Assembly: GCA_037892935.1 (NCBI GenBank)
Contig: JAYXKI010000005.1
Span: forward strand, 1,302,001 to 1,366,000
Direction of reading: 5' to 3'
DNA: 64,000 bases
From: Phlebopus portentosus
Lineage: Eukaryota > Basidiomycota > Agaricomycetes > Boletales > Boletinellaceae
A program made the position numbers and the translations under genes. This document shows, piece after piece, positions 35,940 to 49,090 of the stretch (its first letter is position 1; every line of letters begins with the position of its first letter). The notes beneath the pieces were generated by a model. That model was not told the DNA's origin, searched no databases, and saw only the letters and a list, made by a program, of their open reading frames with translations.

Positions 35940-38523
35940 ATGCCCGTCCCTCTCCCCTTCTCTCGGGGTACCGCAAATGCGTTTCTTTGTCGCTCATGCT
36001 TCGTCAATAGTACAATAGGCTGCCGCGTCCGTCGTCCAAAGAACGATGCGAGAACGATCCGGATCCAACAAGCTTCATTTGTTCGGTACAACTCGTCCAC
36101 ATCAGGCTCTTCGCAACGTCGTCCCCGCTCCGAACTACTTCTCTACACCGGAACGCTGCTTACCGTTGGTGGAGGTTTCTATGTCACGTATAAGACGAAT
36201 AAACCATTTCGTCACGCCTGCCTTGCCGCTGTGCGTTGCGCACGAGTAGCTCGTACGTTCGTTGCTGACTACTGCTCCGCATCTTATTAAGTAACTAATT
36301 CTACAAACAGATGTGTGGTATTAGGTCTGTTATACGCTTCAAAGTTGTTCTTTATCGGATCGCTGAAGTATCTTTCACTGCTCAGGAGCGATTGACTACA
36401 AGTGGACGTTTGCAAAGTCGTATGATAGTCGGGAAAAGCAAGCACAAGCCTATTCGGACTGTCACACTCGAAGTGCAACGCGTGTTCTGAGTGCCCTTCT
36501 GGCAAATGGAGGTACATGCTATCTTGAGGTTAGATATGGGACTCAGCTCAAATGCTCGATGTAGGAATATTCATCAAGCTTGGGCAACACATGTCTTCTC
36601 TGTACGTTGTTGAGCTGATCGTCTTCCTGGAGATTTACGAACCATCATCTACAGTTACATGCTTCCGAAGGAGTGGACAAGTACCATGCGACCCCTACAA
36701 GACCAGTGCTACCCAACGCCATATGAAGGGCTCGAAGGTCTCTTCCTTGCAGATATTGGTGCACCTATAGAAGAACTCTTCGATGACTTCGATCCAACAC
36801 CATTGGGAGTTGCCAGTCTTGCTCAAGTACATGTTGCACGAGATAAACGGACTGAGCAGCGCGTGGCGGTCAAATTACAGCATCCCCATCTCGCCGAATT
36901 CTGTGACATTGACATGAAGACAGTGCAAGTATCGCTTCGTAAGTTTTTGTAACCACTTTAAAGACAGAAGCGGGTTATTTACGTGCTTTGAAAACTAGGC
37001 TGGATAAAGCGCTGGTTTCCCGAGTTCGAGTTTACATGGCTAGGTGAAGAAATGCGAGATAATCTTCCGAAGGAATTGGACTTCGTGAACGAGGCGTCAA
37101 ATGCTGAACGGGCGGCGCGAGATTTTGAAGGTGTCCGCACTTCATTGTACATTCCGAAGGTCTTGTCCGCTTCAAAGCGAGTCCTCGTCATGGAGTTCAT
37201 AGACGGTGGAAGGATTGATGACCTGGAATATCTGGCTGAGCACAATATCGACAGAAACTATGTTGCACTTGAAGTTCAACGAATATTCTGTCGGATGGTC
37301 CATTTAAACGGATGGTTCCATGCTGTAAGTTATATTTTCTTTATCGAAAGCTTTTGATTGAAACGAGATCGCATTTGTTCCAGGACCCCCATCTTGGTGG
37401 GTCTTTTGGCGTCTTTGTAGACTATTAATGCTTATGCGACTTCCATAGGTAACTTATTAATCCGACCGTCACCGAAAACATCAAAGTCTCCGTATAACTT
37501 TGAGGTCGTGCTACTTGATCACGGCTTATACTTCGACATCGATAGAGAGCTGCGAATAAACTACAGTAAACTCTGGTTATCATTCATCGCACCTGCATCA
37601 CTGAAGACAAACGCTGAAAGGAGAAAGTATGCTCAACTAGTTGGAAATGTGAGCGAAGACCTGGTACGAGTATTCATAGCGGCCCCTCCTCAAATTCTGC
37701 TGATTATTCGTCCCTCTAGTATCCTGTATTTGAGACTGCTGTTACAGGTGAGCTAACCGTGGGGTGGTAGTTGTAGGTTTGCATTTAATATCAATTCTCT
37801 TAGGCCGTGTTGGCATGGATGGGTCTTGGGACAGTCCAGAAATCGCTTCAGGAATGAAACGACCTACAAGCTTGGTTGACTTAACACCACAAAGCGAGGA
37901 AGAAATGGAAGCAATTCGGAATGCCGTTATCCAGAAGGAAGGGCTTCTCATTTCAGTCTTCGACGTCCTTCGTCGCGTACCGAGACGGGTATTGATGCTA
38001 CTTAAACTGAATGATCTGGTTAGGTGAGAGATGAGAAATGAATCGTTACTCGCTTGCAGACGGATGCTGACAGGAATACAGGGGCTTGGATCGATCGCTT
38101 TGCACAACGCACTCAAGCGTAAGTCTGCGGTATTTTAGTCCGTTGCAGGGATTTCTTAGTATTGCTGGCACAGATACGTATCTTCTTGATCACGGCTCAA
38201 TTCTGTAACCGTGCTGTGTACGAGGACTGTAAACAAACATTGATCGATTCAGTGAGGAAACGAGGATCCATCTCGTTCGGCCAACTCTGTAGTTACTTCG
38301 GTCAGTGGTGGTGAGTCATTATAAACTAGTCCGTCGTAGTCCATTATCTTCTGACATTATTGCAATAAGGAATTATCAAAAACAGTATCAACGTATACGA
38401 CTTGTCGAATTTGCATTAGACGCCCAAGCGTGGTGTGTGGTGACGAAAGCATGGGTATATGGATTGTATCGTAGAGGATTCCGTGGCGCACATTTAGCAG
38501 CTGCTGGATTAAATGTAACTTAG
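35940..38523 (+). CDS. ABC1/ADCK-UbiB family mitochondrial kinase-like protein
   Basis: Starts MPVPLPFSRGTANAFLCRSC, with an Arg/Ser-rich presequence typical of mitochondrial import, then a hydrophobic segment (LLLYTGTLLTVGGGFYVTY). The UbiB hallmarks appear in order: the KxGQ motif GIFIKLGQHMSSL; PLGVASLAQVHVARD, which stands in for the Ala-rich loop; the ATP-site lysine VAVKLQHP; PKELDFVNEASNAERAARDF; LVMEFIDGGRIDDL; the catalytic DPHLGNLLIRP, split by an intron; and the metal-binding DHGLYFDID. DHGLY and the GVASLAQVH loop match the ADCK1/ADCK5-type branch (yeast Mcp2/Cqd family) better than COQ8. Members act at mitochondrial membranes in lipid and coenzyme Q homeostasis. Roughly ten introns. 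The early one (about 36256-36312) uses donor AC|GTTCGT. It ends LAAAGLNVT at 38521-38523. Confidence 0.87.
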
Positions 38524-38831
38524 AGCACCTCGCATTATAGAACATTAATTGGACACTTTCTTACCTCGAAGGAGATCGAGGCATATTACCGTTTTTTCAA
38601 GACAATTTTCGAACCACCTTGGGGGTTTTTTTCTCCATGACGCGGACGGGTTTCCCTTCTCACTCATGGAACAATTTTTTCCCCGCTAACACCTCACCCT
38701 TTCTATTTCCACATATCCCAAATTTTGTAAACCTGCCTTTTACAATATACAACTTTAAAGACGTGGGCACGTGATATTATTTGAGCATGCAAGGCTTACT
38801 TGTAGAAAGACATTTTCGATTGCGCTTCACA
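38524..38831. other. Short intergenic region upstream of GPI18
   Basis: About 0.3 kb, AT- and pyrimidine-rich (runs of T near 38593-38632), between two plus-strand genes. No gene or repeat is supported. Confidence 0.5.
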
Positions 38832-40229
38832 ATGACGTTTGTGCACTCATCGCATAAACGCCTTCTTACGAGCCTCACCCTCCTTTTGCATTTTGCCATT
38901 GCCACGATAACTTTTTAGCATCTCGATTACCATCATTCGACTCCTCTGCATCGCTCGTTCTCGATCATGAATCGCTGGAATCCCTTCTGCGCTGGGACGT
39001 GTTTCATTACGCTCATATCGCAGAAAGCGGCTATGTTTACGAGCACGAATATGCCTTCTTCCCCGGGGTACCGATAATCATCCATGCTTGTGGTAAACTG
39101 CTTCAAACAGCGGGAGTGTTGACAAGAGGCTTTGAGGGGGCTATGCTGGCTGGTCCGGTAGCGTCAGCAGTGGTTGCTGTTGACGCGGTACATACGCTTT
39201 ACGACCTTTCGTTGTATCATCTCCGGAGCGCGCATGTAGCACTGCTAGTATCTGTCTTGTCGCTTCTCTCTTCAAGTCCGGCAACCCTTCGATATGCACC
39301 TTATGCGGAGCCATTTTTCACCTATTTGTCCTACAAAGGTACACATCCTTTACTTTTGGAAAATATAATTCAGCAGATCTTTCATAGGCATGCTACTCTC
39401 TGCGCAAGAGCACTTCATTCAAGCCTCCATTCTATTTGCTTTGGCCAGCTTCTTCAGGTCAAACGGGATGATGCTAGCTGGGTACATTATGTGGGGGATG
39501 TTGATAAGGCCCGTCCTATACGGGTCTGCCGCCGATTTCAAAATCCTTTCTCGGAAATTTCTCCTCAGGACCTTCAGCTGTATTTTGCTTTCAGCTCTTC
39601 CAATCATGCCTTTTGTATGGCATCAGTATAATGGATATGTCAAGTTTTGCATCGGCATTTCCGAAAAACATCGTCCATGGTGCGACTGGAGACTGCCGTC
39701 CATCTACTCCTTCGTTCAGTCCGAGTATTGGGGTGTTGGTCCATTTCGTTACTGGACTTTACAACAGGCACCAAACGTCTTACTTGGATCACCCGTACTT
39801 ATCCTGCTAATTTACGGCTCATTATCCCATATCCGACATGTTTTATTGCCCAAGATATCTGCACTCGTGCAAAGGCATACGAATCACGCTAGATCAACTT
39901 CTTCCGCCGACTCCAAGAAGGATCCATTTTTCAGTCCAACCTTGACTCCTCACGCCATCCATGCATTGATTTTCAGCCTCGTCCTCCTCACTTCAGCGCA
40001 TACACAGATTGCGCTTCGACTCGTCAGTGCGTTGCCATTTACATATTGGACTGTTGCATGGCTCTTCCTTCACAAGCCGCGCACTCAAGATGCTGGACAA
40101 CAGAACCACAATATCCGGAATAGATTGAAGCCCAGAATATCACGCACAGCGCGCTTGTGGCTTGGCTGGAGTATCGCCTGGGGTATGATTTCGCTCGTCA
40201 CTTGGGGTGTCTTCCTTCCTCCGGCTTGA
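38832..40229 (+). CDS. GPI18: GPI mannosyltransferase 2 (GPI18/PIG-V), apparent 1-nt frameshift near the start
   Basis: Starts MTFVHSSHKRLLTSLTLLLH. The first membrane helix runs into a T5 run at 38912-38916 and then a stop. One frame over, LASRLPSFDSSASLVLDHES continues smoothly into LLRWDVFHYAHIAESGYVYE and HEYAFFPGVP. The W-D-x-x-x-Y and HEYAFFPG blocks are the conserved luminal signature of PIG-V. One intron (about 39339-39387) joins TYLSYK to GMLLSAQEHFIQASILFALA. The rest is polytopic, with PFRYWTLQQAPNVLLGSPVL, LVSALPFTYWTVAWL and the end GVFLPPA. The enzyme adds the second mannose to GPI precursors in the ER and is essential in yeast. A missing T in the T5 run would explain the break. 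Confidence 0.87.
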
Positions 40230-40358
40230 TTTTTTTCAATATATTACCAGAGCATCGATATTATATGTAAGAATCGCACTGTCCAGCCTTGCGATCGGCG
40301 TGTATTTGATCTAGATTCTAAAATACATGATGTTATACAGCACGAGCCGAGCTGTGTA

Positions 40359-41667
40359 TCATCGAATTTCCAAAGAATCCGTGACTTTAGAAGCCATACT
40401 GAGCATAGTGTCGTTCCATTCTTTTTCGGCGCTATCCAAGGTTTTCGTCGAAGAAGAAAGGACGAAAGGCACGCCCGTGTCTCCGCCCTTGTTTACCGCT
40501 GGCACAAGGGGTAGCTCTCCGAGAACGGGTGTCCCGAGTTCGGTTGCCACTCGACGGAAGGAGTCAGGACTGCCGAATATCTCGTGTGGTGTCTCGCATG
40601 AAGGGCATAGGAAATAGGATGTGTTCAGTACGAGCCCAGTTATCTTGACAAGTAAATTGAATTTAGTGAAATGGGGTAACAAGATATTGGACGTGCTTAC
40701 CGGTATAGACACTTTCCGGAACATGGCGATACCCTTCCGAACGTCGGATAGCGATACGTCCTGAGGAGTAGAGACTATGACGGCTCCTGTGTAATATTAT
40801 GCTTCAGGATCAAACGAGAGATTTACTCGGAGAAGTGAATATAAATACCATCAACCTTCACTAACTGACCAACGGTTAGAGGTACGTCGCCAGTACCAGG
40901 CGGCATATCAATGATAAGCGCGTCCAATCCAGGACCAGCAGGATAAGGCCATCCAGCGCCGTCCCGCCAATCAACATCAAAGAGGAGTTGCTGGATTGCT
41001 TTCTGCACCATCAATCCACGCCAGACGACAGGCGTATCATTTCGCGAAGGCACGGACGCCCCGGGCAACAAAGTTTTCGGAAGCATAAATCCTATAGATA
41101 TGCATGGGATACCGTGATTCTTGAGCGGGATGAGAGCACCGTCTAGTCTATTGTTAACTAGAACCGAAGGATATCATGAAGAATTTGGACTGACAGTCTG
41201 TTAGTTCGGGTTCCTCGCAATCCTCCAACCCCATAAGCTTGGGCTGGGACGGTCCAAATATATCAAGATCCAAAAGGCCTACACGTATACGACGCTCCGA
41301 GTTACGGTTTTGCAAAGCAAGAGCCATGGCCAGATTCACTAAGCGAGCGTTAAGTGTGAAGGCAAACAGTAGAAAGCACAAAGCACGTACCAGCTACAGT
41401 ACTCTTCCCTACACCACCCTTCCCGCTCGCCACAATGATCACTTTCTTCACATTTGGTATGTCCCTCCTCGGCGGCAGCCCCCTTCGAGGCAGTTCTGGT
41501 GGTGTACCTGATCGGGGCAGACCCTTTGAGAATGTTAGTTGAAACTTGACGCTTGCCACTTAGCTCACTAAAGGATTCTCATGGCGAATGACGCTTGTGG
41601 TATGTAAAAAGGATTTCAGCTCGCGCAGAGTACGCGAGGGCAAACATTTTCTGGTCGCAAGCAGCAT
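40359..41667 (-). CDS. IND1: Mitochondrial P-loop Fe-S assembly protein IND1/NUBPL
   Basis: Starts [20 protein letters not shown], a basic mitochondrial presequence. The deviant Walker A is [20 protein letters not shown]. Then [20 protein letters not shown], the [14 protein letters not shown] switch and [31 protein letters not shown] follows, and the family Cxx[16 protein letters not shown]. It ends KVTDSLEIR at 40359. Presequence plus CPSC separate IND1/NUBPL (complex I Fe-S insertion) from cytosolic NBP35/CFD1. Six introns are visible. The one after EEPELT is only 37 nt if spliced at TTCTAG (giving [16 protein letters not shown]). The longer alternative acceptor CAATAG shifts frame, so a small sequence error there is also possible. 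Confidence 0.9.
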
Positions 41668-41987
41668 AACATGGACTGAGGTAAGTAAGTGTGACTCGGA
41701 CGGCTTTGCTTCCGAAAACACGCAGGATCGACGATCAAGTAGAAAAAGGAAAGTCATCAAAGTTCTAATCAGAAAGTATTTTTACTTCCGAAAATAATGT
41801 CATTAGAATAGTAATCTGAGAAAAATACATAACTATTCACAGCGAATAATTACTCGAAATACCCAAAGAGCTTGTAAACCCATTCCTTCTTAGTACAGAT
41901 CATGAATGTCACATTCAGGATGGAGGACTGTATATGGAATTGAGATTCCATCAATGCTTGTCAGCAAGTCATCATAGGATACAACGC

Positions 41988-43471
<1,484 letters not shown>

Positions 43472-43524
43472 AGAAGAGTTTTAGAGGAAAGCGTCCTGTT
43501 CATTCTACTCGAGTTATCGGCGCC

Positions 43525-43531
43525 TTATATA
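43525..43531 (-). promoter_or_regulatory. TATA box of the Mn peroxidase gene
   Basis: TATATAA on the minus strand lies 54 nt upstream of the peroxidase ATG (43471), the usual place for a strong fungal core promoter with a short leader. Confidence 0.6.
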
Positions 43532-43718
43532 CTGTTCATCATGTCGCGTTTGATACTTATGTGAGGCGACGGTGACTTCATTCCACAGGAATCAGCCAGT
43601 CAAAAGCCTGCCATTTGCGCAAAGGAACAAGGATAGGAATAAGCGGCCAATCCTCTGAGTCCGCTTTCGATGCGCGAGAGTAAGAAGCTGAACATAGGGG
43701 CAACAAGTGACCGAGCGG

Positions 43719-43725
43719 GAGCGCA
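43719..43725 (-). promoter_or_regulatory. Candidate metal response element
   Basis: TGCGCTC on the minus strand fits the TGCRCNC consensus proposed in Mn-inducible peroxidase promoters. It lies about 250 nt upstream of the ATG. A single 7-mer match is weak evidence. Confidence 0.25.
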
Positions 43726-43851
43726 GAGTCTAGTCCAGAGCCCCGACTCAGAACGTTCGTTCACGATTTCATCAAAGGGCGTGGGTGTTCCATGGAATCG
43801 GGATGAGAAACTGTACATAGCGGGGAGTGGTTCGATCCATAAAAGTGATGT

Positions 43852-44580
43852 CTAGTAATGTGAAGAGCCATTATCGCTTTTTGGAGTGAGAGTCGGTGTC
43901 TTCTTCAGTCCTCTGATAGACAAATGACGAATAGCAGGGCGCGTTTTGAACAAGGAACATAGGAAATCTTCAGACACAGTTGTCCTCGTGAGCAGTGCTT
44001 TGATATACAGAGAAAGGCCTTTGTCACGCACACATAGCGTGTCTGCGAAAACAGTCTGCAATGATGTCGTTTTGGCGGCGGAATGCATGCAGAGAAGATA
44101 AGCAACTTCCGTACCTACTAAATGCGGTAAGAAAAGTTTTTCCAAACCAGGTTAGCCTGGACTAATTTAGGTTTATGGTAACTTCACCTTTTAGTGATCG
44201 TCTCCGCTCTTTTGAGACCCAAGTCCGTGTTGATTTATCATTTCACAAACCCTGAATGCTGGTTGTCGATACCCGCGCTGGGGGAAAGATCAATAAATTA
44301 TTACCCTTCCAACCTGCCATCTAGTAAAGAGGCTAGAGTTACAGGAGGCTCGCGGGTACTGGCTTGGCCCTTCCCAGTTCAATATCCGTAGATGTTCAAA
44401 GATGAATAGGTGACCTAGCCAAGGAGGTCCGCATTCAAAAACACAGGTGTACATCACCTGGACTGTCTGAACATCTCCCATGTCGCGGAACGTCTTGAGT
44501 ATGAATACAATTGAAGGCACAATTTCCCACTCAACACTGCGAGCCCCCATCCTTTCTTCATTTCCATGAGAGGTGAACAA
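43852..44580 (-). pseudogene. Possible F-box/leucine-rich-like coding remnant
   Basis: Two minus-strand open frames look like degraded protein. The first (44580-44290) holds CVFECGPPWLGHLFIFEHLR, followed by ILNWEG. The second (44145-43852) holds KLFLPHLVGTEVAYLL, TTVSEDFLCSLFKTRPAIRH and LSIRGLKKTP. The L-H-L-S-I and F-E-H-L-R-I-L-N patterns recall the leucine-rich part of basidiomycete F-box proteins. I cannot join them into one gene with start, F-box and stop, and stops intervene. It may be a decayed paralogue, exons of a gene I failed to splice, or chance. Confidence 0.28.
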
Positions 44581-45128
44581 TGAAAGGAGCGCTTGGCATG
44601 GGAAGTCCTGAAACTTGGAAGCTTTTGAGCGCGGCTGTATTAGGAGAACCGGGGAAATGTCAACTCTCGAGAAGGGTGAATTCTTTCCAAATTAGGGACC
44701 AATGTGTAGGGAGTTGCCGGGAATGCAAGTTTGGTGGGCCGCAGAGGAAGACTTCGGTGTCGGTATAAGCTGCTCGTCATGTTGATTAGAGCTGAACTCT
44801 CACAATGCTATTTTTATAGTGAGAGAAAGTCATGGATGAACGTGAAGTGGTCCCTGGCCTCGATGCCGTTGCTTGTAGAACACCACTGGCAAATATTGCG
44901 CCGTATTGAATACAGACAAGTAGACGAGCAGGCAGATTGCTTATGCACACTGGGCGCTTCTTGTTCGTAATGCAAGTTGTCAGCTGGTGCACCCAGGGTT
45001 TCTTCACAAGGAATTGATAGAGAAACCGGTCCATGAGCTCCGACCATCGTCGTTGTTAGTTTATTCAAACCGTCCACTAAACACCTCAAGCGCAATAAGT
45101 CAATGCAAGCCAAACAATCCCAATGCAC

Positions 45129-48100
45129 TCAATCCTCATCATCCTCGATATCGCCAAACTCGAACATACCAAGGCGGTCGCGCTTCGCGCTTGTCACCGC
45201 CTCCTGTAGCTTCTTGACAACTGCCGGATACACCGACAGATACTTGCAGCCCTTGCGGTCGATCGAAGCGAGACCTTCACGCACAAGGTCAGCGTTGATG
45301 CACGCGGTCGGATCACTAGCTGCCTCAGGATCGCTCGGATCGATCAGACGGAGATGCAGGAAGTTGCTCTCTCGGTAGTCGATGTTGGCAATGAGTTTAC
45401 GGCCCTCGCATAAGCTGCGGAATCGGTCGATCGCCTCCTGGTAATATTCGCTGCTCGGGTCTACAAGCTTCACGAAACTGAAAAAGATGCCTTAGTTTAT
45501 CCGTACACGTCCAGCTAGAAGGATGACTAGAAGAACATGATGGTTTCTCACCTTAACCGAGCATCCTGGGCTTGACCGGCCAGCGAGCGGAATTTTGGAT
45601 CTAACGGACGGATGTCCTTGAACGGTATGGTGTCTTGATTCCCATAGTCGATGAATGTGACCTCTGCCTCTTTCTTCAACGGGGAGGACCGGCGGACCTT
45701 CGCACGATACCATGAACCATCAGAGAATTTGGCAGAAACAAGGTCACCGCTTTTTGGAATGAAGTTCGAGGGAGGAGCTGCCACGCGGTGATGTAGGGAG
45801 AAGTCCTGCATTAGTTTCTCTAACGCCGCGATACCTAGGCATTCCTTGATAAGCTTGGTGCAATTTGCATGCTATTTACGAACAAACCTTCAGTGTTGAG
45901 AACCTGCACAGAGAATGACAGCTCATCGCGCGTTCGGACATCGCTGATGATAACGTCGAGATACTCTGTTTTTAAGGCTTGGATGTCTTGAGCACTCCGC
46001 TCTTCTTCCTCAGCAGCAGCCTCCGTCTCCGGATCGTAGTCTTTCCAGAGCTAAAATAAAGACGTATGATAAACGTGCCCGCTTCTCGCATGAATAAGTT
46101 ATACTTACACCACGTTTATTTTCTTTGGCGTCGGCCTTATAATAACCAGTCAGCACAAAGAAGCGAACTCATCGACATCTCAAAAATTTACCTCTGCATC
46201 ACAGAGTTGCTTTGCCCAAGGTAAGAAATCAGCAGAGAAGCTATGAACAGTAGCTAAGCCTTCTCGTGCAAGCGTAATGGCAGCGTTTTCCGTCTTGTTG
46301 AGGTACAGCGCACCAATGAAACCTCCGCTCTTGTCAACCGCATCGATTTCAATTTCGACGTCGCGCTGCATGTAGCGACGTGTCGAGAATTCAGCAGCTT
46401 CTGCGCCGAACGGCTCGCCCTTCTCATTCGGACTTCGTGCGGTTCGTGGCGCCCGGATACCTACCGCAAAGTTTATCTCAGAATCGTCATGATTTATCTC
46501 GGTTGCAAATAACACTTGCCACCGAGGACGAGGGTGATGGATTGGTTTTCTTTTGGCATTAACATTCTGAAAGAGTTTAGCTCTGACCCTCTGTTCCGCA
46601 GAAAGAAGCTTACTTGAACCGAGAGCCGGATGCGACATAATCCACTACGGCAGGCATACGTCCTAAGCGTTTATATCCGGATAAGAAGGAGTTTGCGCGT
46701 TGTGCCGACTGCACAAAAAAAAAAAGAGAAAAAAAACAAACAAACAAACAAACAAACAAACATAAACACGAGAACGCGATTCACACAAAAGAGCAGTACG
46801 AACCTCAGACACATTAGTTGGTGGTTTGGGCGCCGGTTGTTCTTTCCCGGAATGTACACCTTTCCCTTCTGCTGCGGCACTAGAATCAAACAAATCAATC
46901 GAGTCCCCAGTGCATATGAGGCGATAAGAACTCACGCCTGCTCTGCAGCCATTAACTTGTCATAATCCGAAGAACGGTCTTCATCATCTCGTTTATGGCG
47001 AAGTGCTGTCGCTAGGCCTTTCTCAATAAGCTGCTCGGCAACGTTCCTATCGAGAGGATTGAAGTGATTGTCAAAAACGTAGCGAATCGGAACTCACGAG
47101 TTGGCGCCTCCATAGCGGATCGTCACGCATTCGCGCTCTTCAAACTCGCCTTCTTTTGGACGAATGAAGTCAACATGGACTTTGACGGTCTTGCCAATTA
47201 ATTTCTTGCGAAGGAACTGAGTGGCGCAATCGGTCAGAACAAGGTCCATACAGATAGCGAATAAGATGCACCTCGCGAGCTTCCTGGGCATAGAATGCTT
47301 GCTTCGGGTCATTAGCTCTGAAAATAAGATAAGAAAATTAGCGTTATACTATACAGTTTGACACCGGGATCTAGAAATATACTTTGGAGCACGCGTCGAG
47401 CTGAGTTGTAGCCTGTGTTCCTTCCCCCCATCCTTCGGTACAACTGAAATTTGGTCGCCGCTCCATACACGTACCACAACTGCATCAAAATTGCTCACGG
47501 CCCCGTTGGTGGTTGGTGCGCCATCCGCTCGAGCGCTTGAAGAAACAGGCTGAGAAGCGTATAAGCAAAGGCGCTTCTCCTTTGCGGATCTTTCAGATGC
47601 TCGAAGTCGCTCCATGCCACCCCCTGCGGCCAGCATGCCAGCGTGCCAATCAACGACTCGTGCAAGGCCATTTGCGACAAGATGTTCTGCGATATTCCCG
47701 ACGGGGTGGAGGACTTTCAAGGGGAAAGGCCAGGTTAACATTCGCTTTGAGAAGCGGGGGGAGGGAACCGCTAACCATTTCCAATGAATATACTCGCTGT
47801 TGCAGGCGGCGCTCCGTTTGCTATTGACTGGAACGGCGTAGCGGTCGGAGCGGGCAGAGATAGCAGTTGTACGCGAACAGCACGTTGTAATAATCGCGAT
47901 TCCGTAAAAAACCTTGCCTAATGCAAGGATGTGAGTTTAATCAAGGGTCGGTCATAGATGCAAAAACGATCACAGATAGATTTACCTCGTCACCCCACTG
48001 CTCTGTGGTCTCGCCTTGCTTACCAGATGCTCGAGGACTGCGTACTCCGGCCAATGCGACGTTGACAAATTGATGATCACCTTCAGGCATCAGCAAGCGA

Positions 48101-49090
48101 GCACGGACCGTCGAGCCATCCCGCACAGATTCGACGATCGCTTGAAATCAAGAAGTCTCAGTGTCTGATAAATTCCTTATTAATCAAACGATATAGATAT
48201 CATTACCATCAAGCGATCTGCCTTTCCACTCTTGAAGGAACGCCTGCGAGTTCTCCGGCATATTATAATGTACCTGCCTCGTCTACACTTTCTCATCATT
48301 AGACAAGTAAAATATGTGTCGTGCATACAGACGTCTAGTGCGTACCTTCGGTCCCTGCGGATTCCATATCCCACGACCATTAGCTCGCGCATCATCTTCA
48401 AGAGCCTTTCTTTTCTCATCCTCTTCCGTCGGCTCGCGTTTCAGCTCTTTTGTCTTTGCCCAACCAGCACGTAACAGCTCGGTCGAAAGGTCCACGGGAG
48501 GCGACGCGACGAGTTCTGCGCTACCAAGGTCGCGTGGAACGTCATCCGTACCAGGCGGAAGCGAATGTATAGATGTGAAGGAGACTTGCTTTCCGACGCA
48601 GAGAGAGCGGAGGAATTCGCGTGACTCGAATGCCCAGGGCTATGAATCGGAAATAATGTTGTGATTCCAGCGAGGGGAATAGAGGTAATGCGCGTGAATT
48701 CCGAGATATCATGCCGGAAGGATCCATGTGCGCATTGCATTTGTGAATACAGCGAAAGTTGCGGTGTGGAAAAGGAAGCTGAGTGAGCATGGATTCAGAA
48801 AGCTTGAGTTTATAGCGAGAGAGAACGAACCTCGTCTTCGCGTGACTGTGTCCCGAGACGTGGTGCGGTGATGTCGGCGAGATGCAGGATTCTTTTGATC
48901 ATAACGTGGAGCATTAAACAGTTCATAATTTGACCGTCAGAGATACGACTAGCGTGATATTCTCGAGAATAGACGTACCTCTCCTTGGGCGGTTGCCCCT
49001 GAGGACCAGGAGTTCCGCGAAGAATGAGCGAGTCACCAGAGATGACAGCTGCGAAAGCGCCGAATTCAGAGCCGAGCGAGCGAAAGCCAT
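45129..49090 (-). CDS. SND1: Tudor staphylococcal nuclease SND1 (p100)
   Basis: Four SN-like domains and a Tudor-SN end in about 14 exons. Visible order: [60 protein letters not shown]; second SN with [20 protein letters not shown]; third with [40 protein letters not shown] and [14 protein letters not shown]; fourth with [36 protein letters not shown]. The Tudor core is [18 protein letters not shown] and [20 protein letters not shown]. It ends FGDIEDDED at 45129. SND1 binds RNA and works in RNA decay, splicing and stress granules. The likely ATG (49088-49090, MAFARSAL) is one base out of frame with [10 protein letters not shown], so either a base is missing near 49060 or the true start is elsewhere. 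One intron uses a GC donor (46519). Confidence 0.9.
46460..46519 (-). other. GC-AG intron in SND1
   Basis: Donor GGTG|GCAAGT at 46519 and acceptor GCGGTAG at 46460 join LVLGG to [10 protein letters not shown] via a split GGT codon, matching the conserved LGGIRAPR of the fourth SN domain. Length 60 nt. Confidence 0.72.
46715..46760. repeat. Poly-A plus (CAAA)6 microsatellite in an SND1 intron
   Basis: On the plus strand an A11 run, GAG, an A8 run and six CAAA units follow each other. In the transcript this is a long U-rich tract with UUUG repeats ahead of the acceptor GTGCAG, so it can serve as an extended polypyrimidine tract. Confidence 0.9.

Noticed and set aside
43829..43838. GGTTCGATCC resembling a tRNA B box
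   Set aside because: The flanking sequence cannot form the T stem or a cloverleaf, and no A box lies at the right distance.
46663..46935. Hydrophobic Phe/Val-rich minus-strand frame
   Set aside because: Produced by the poly-T and GTTT repeats of an SND1 intron.
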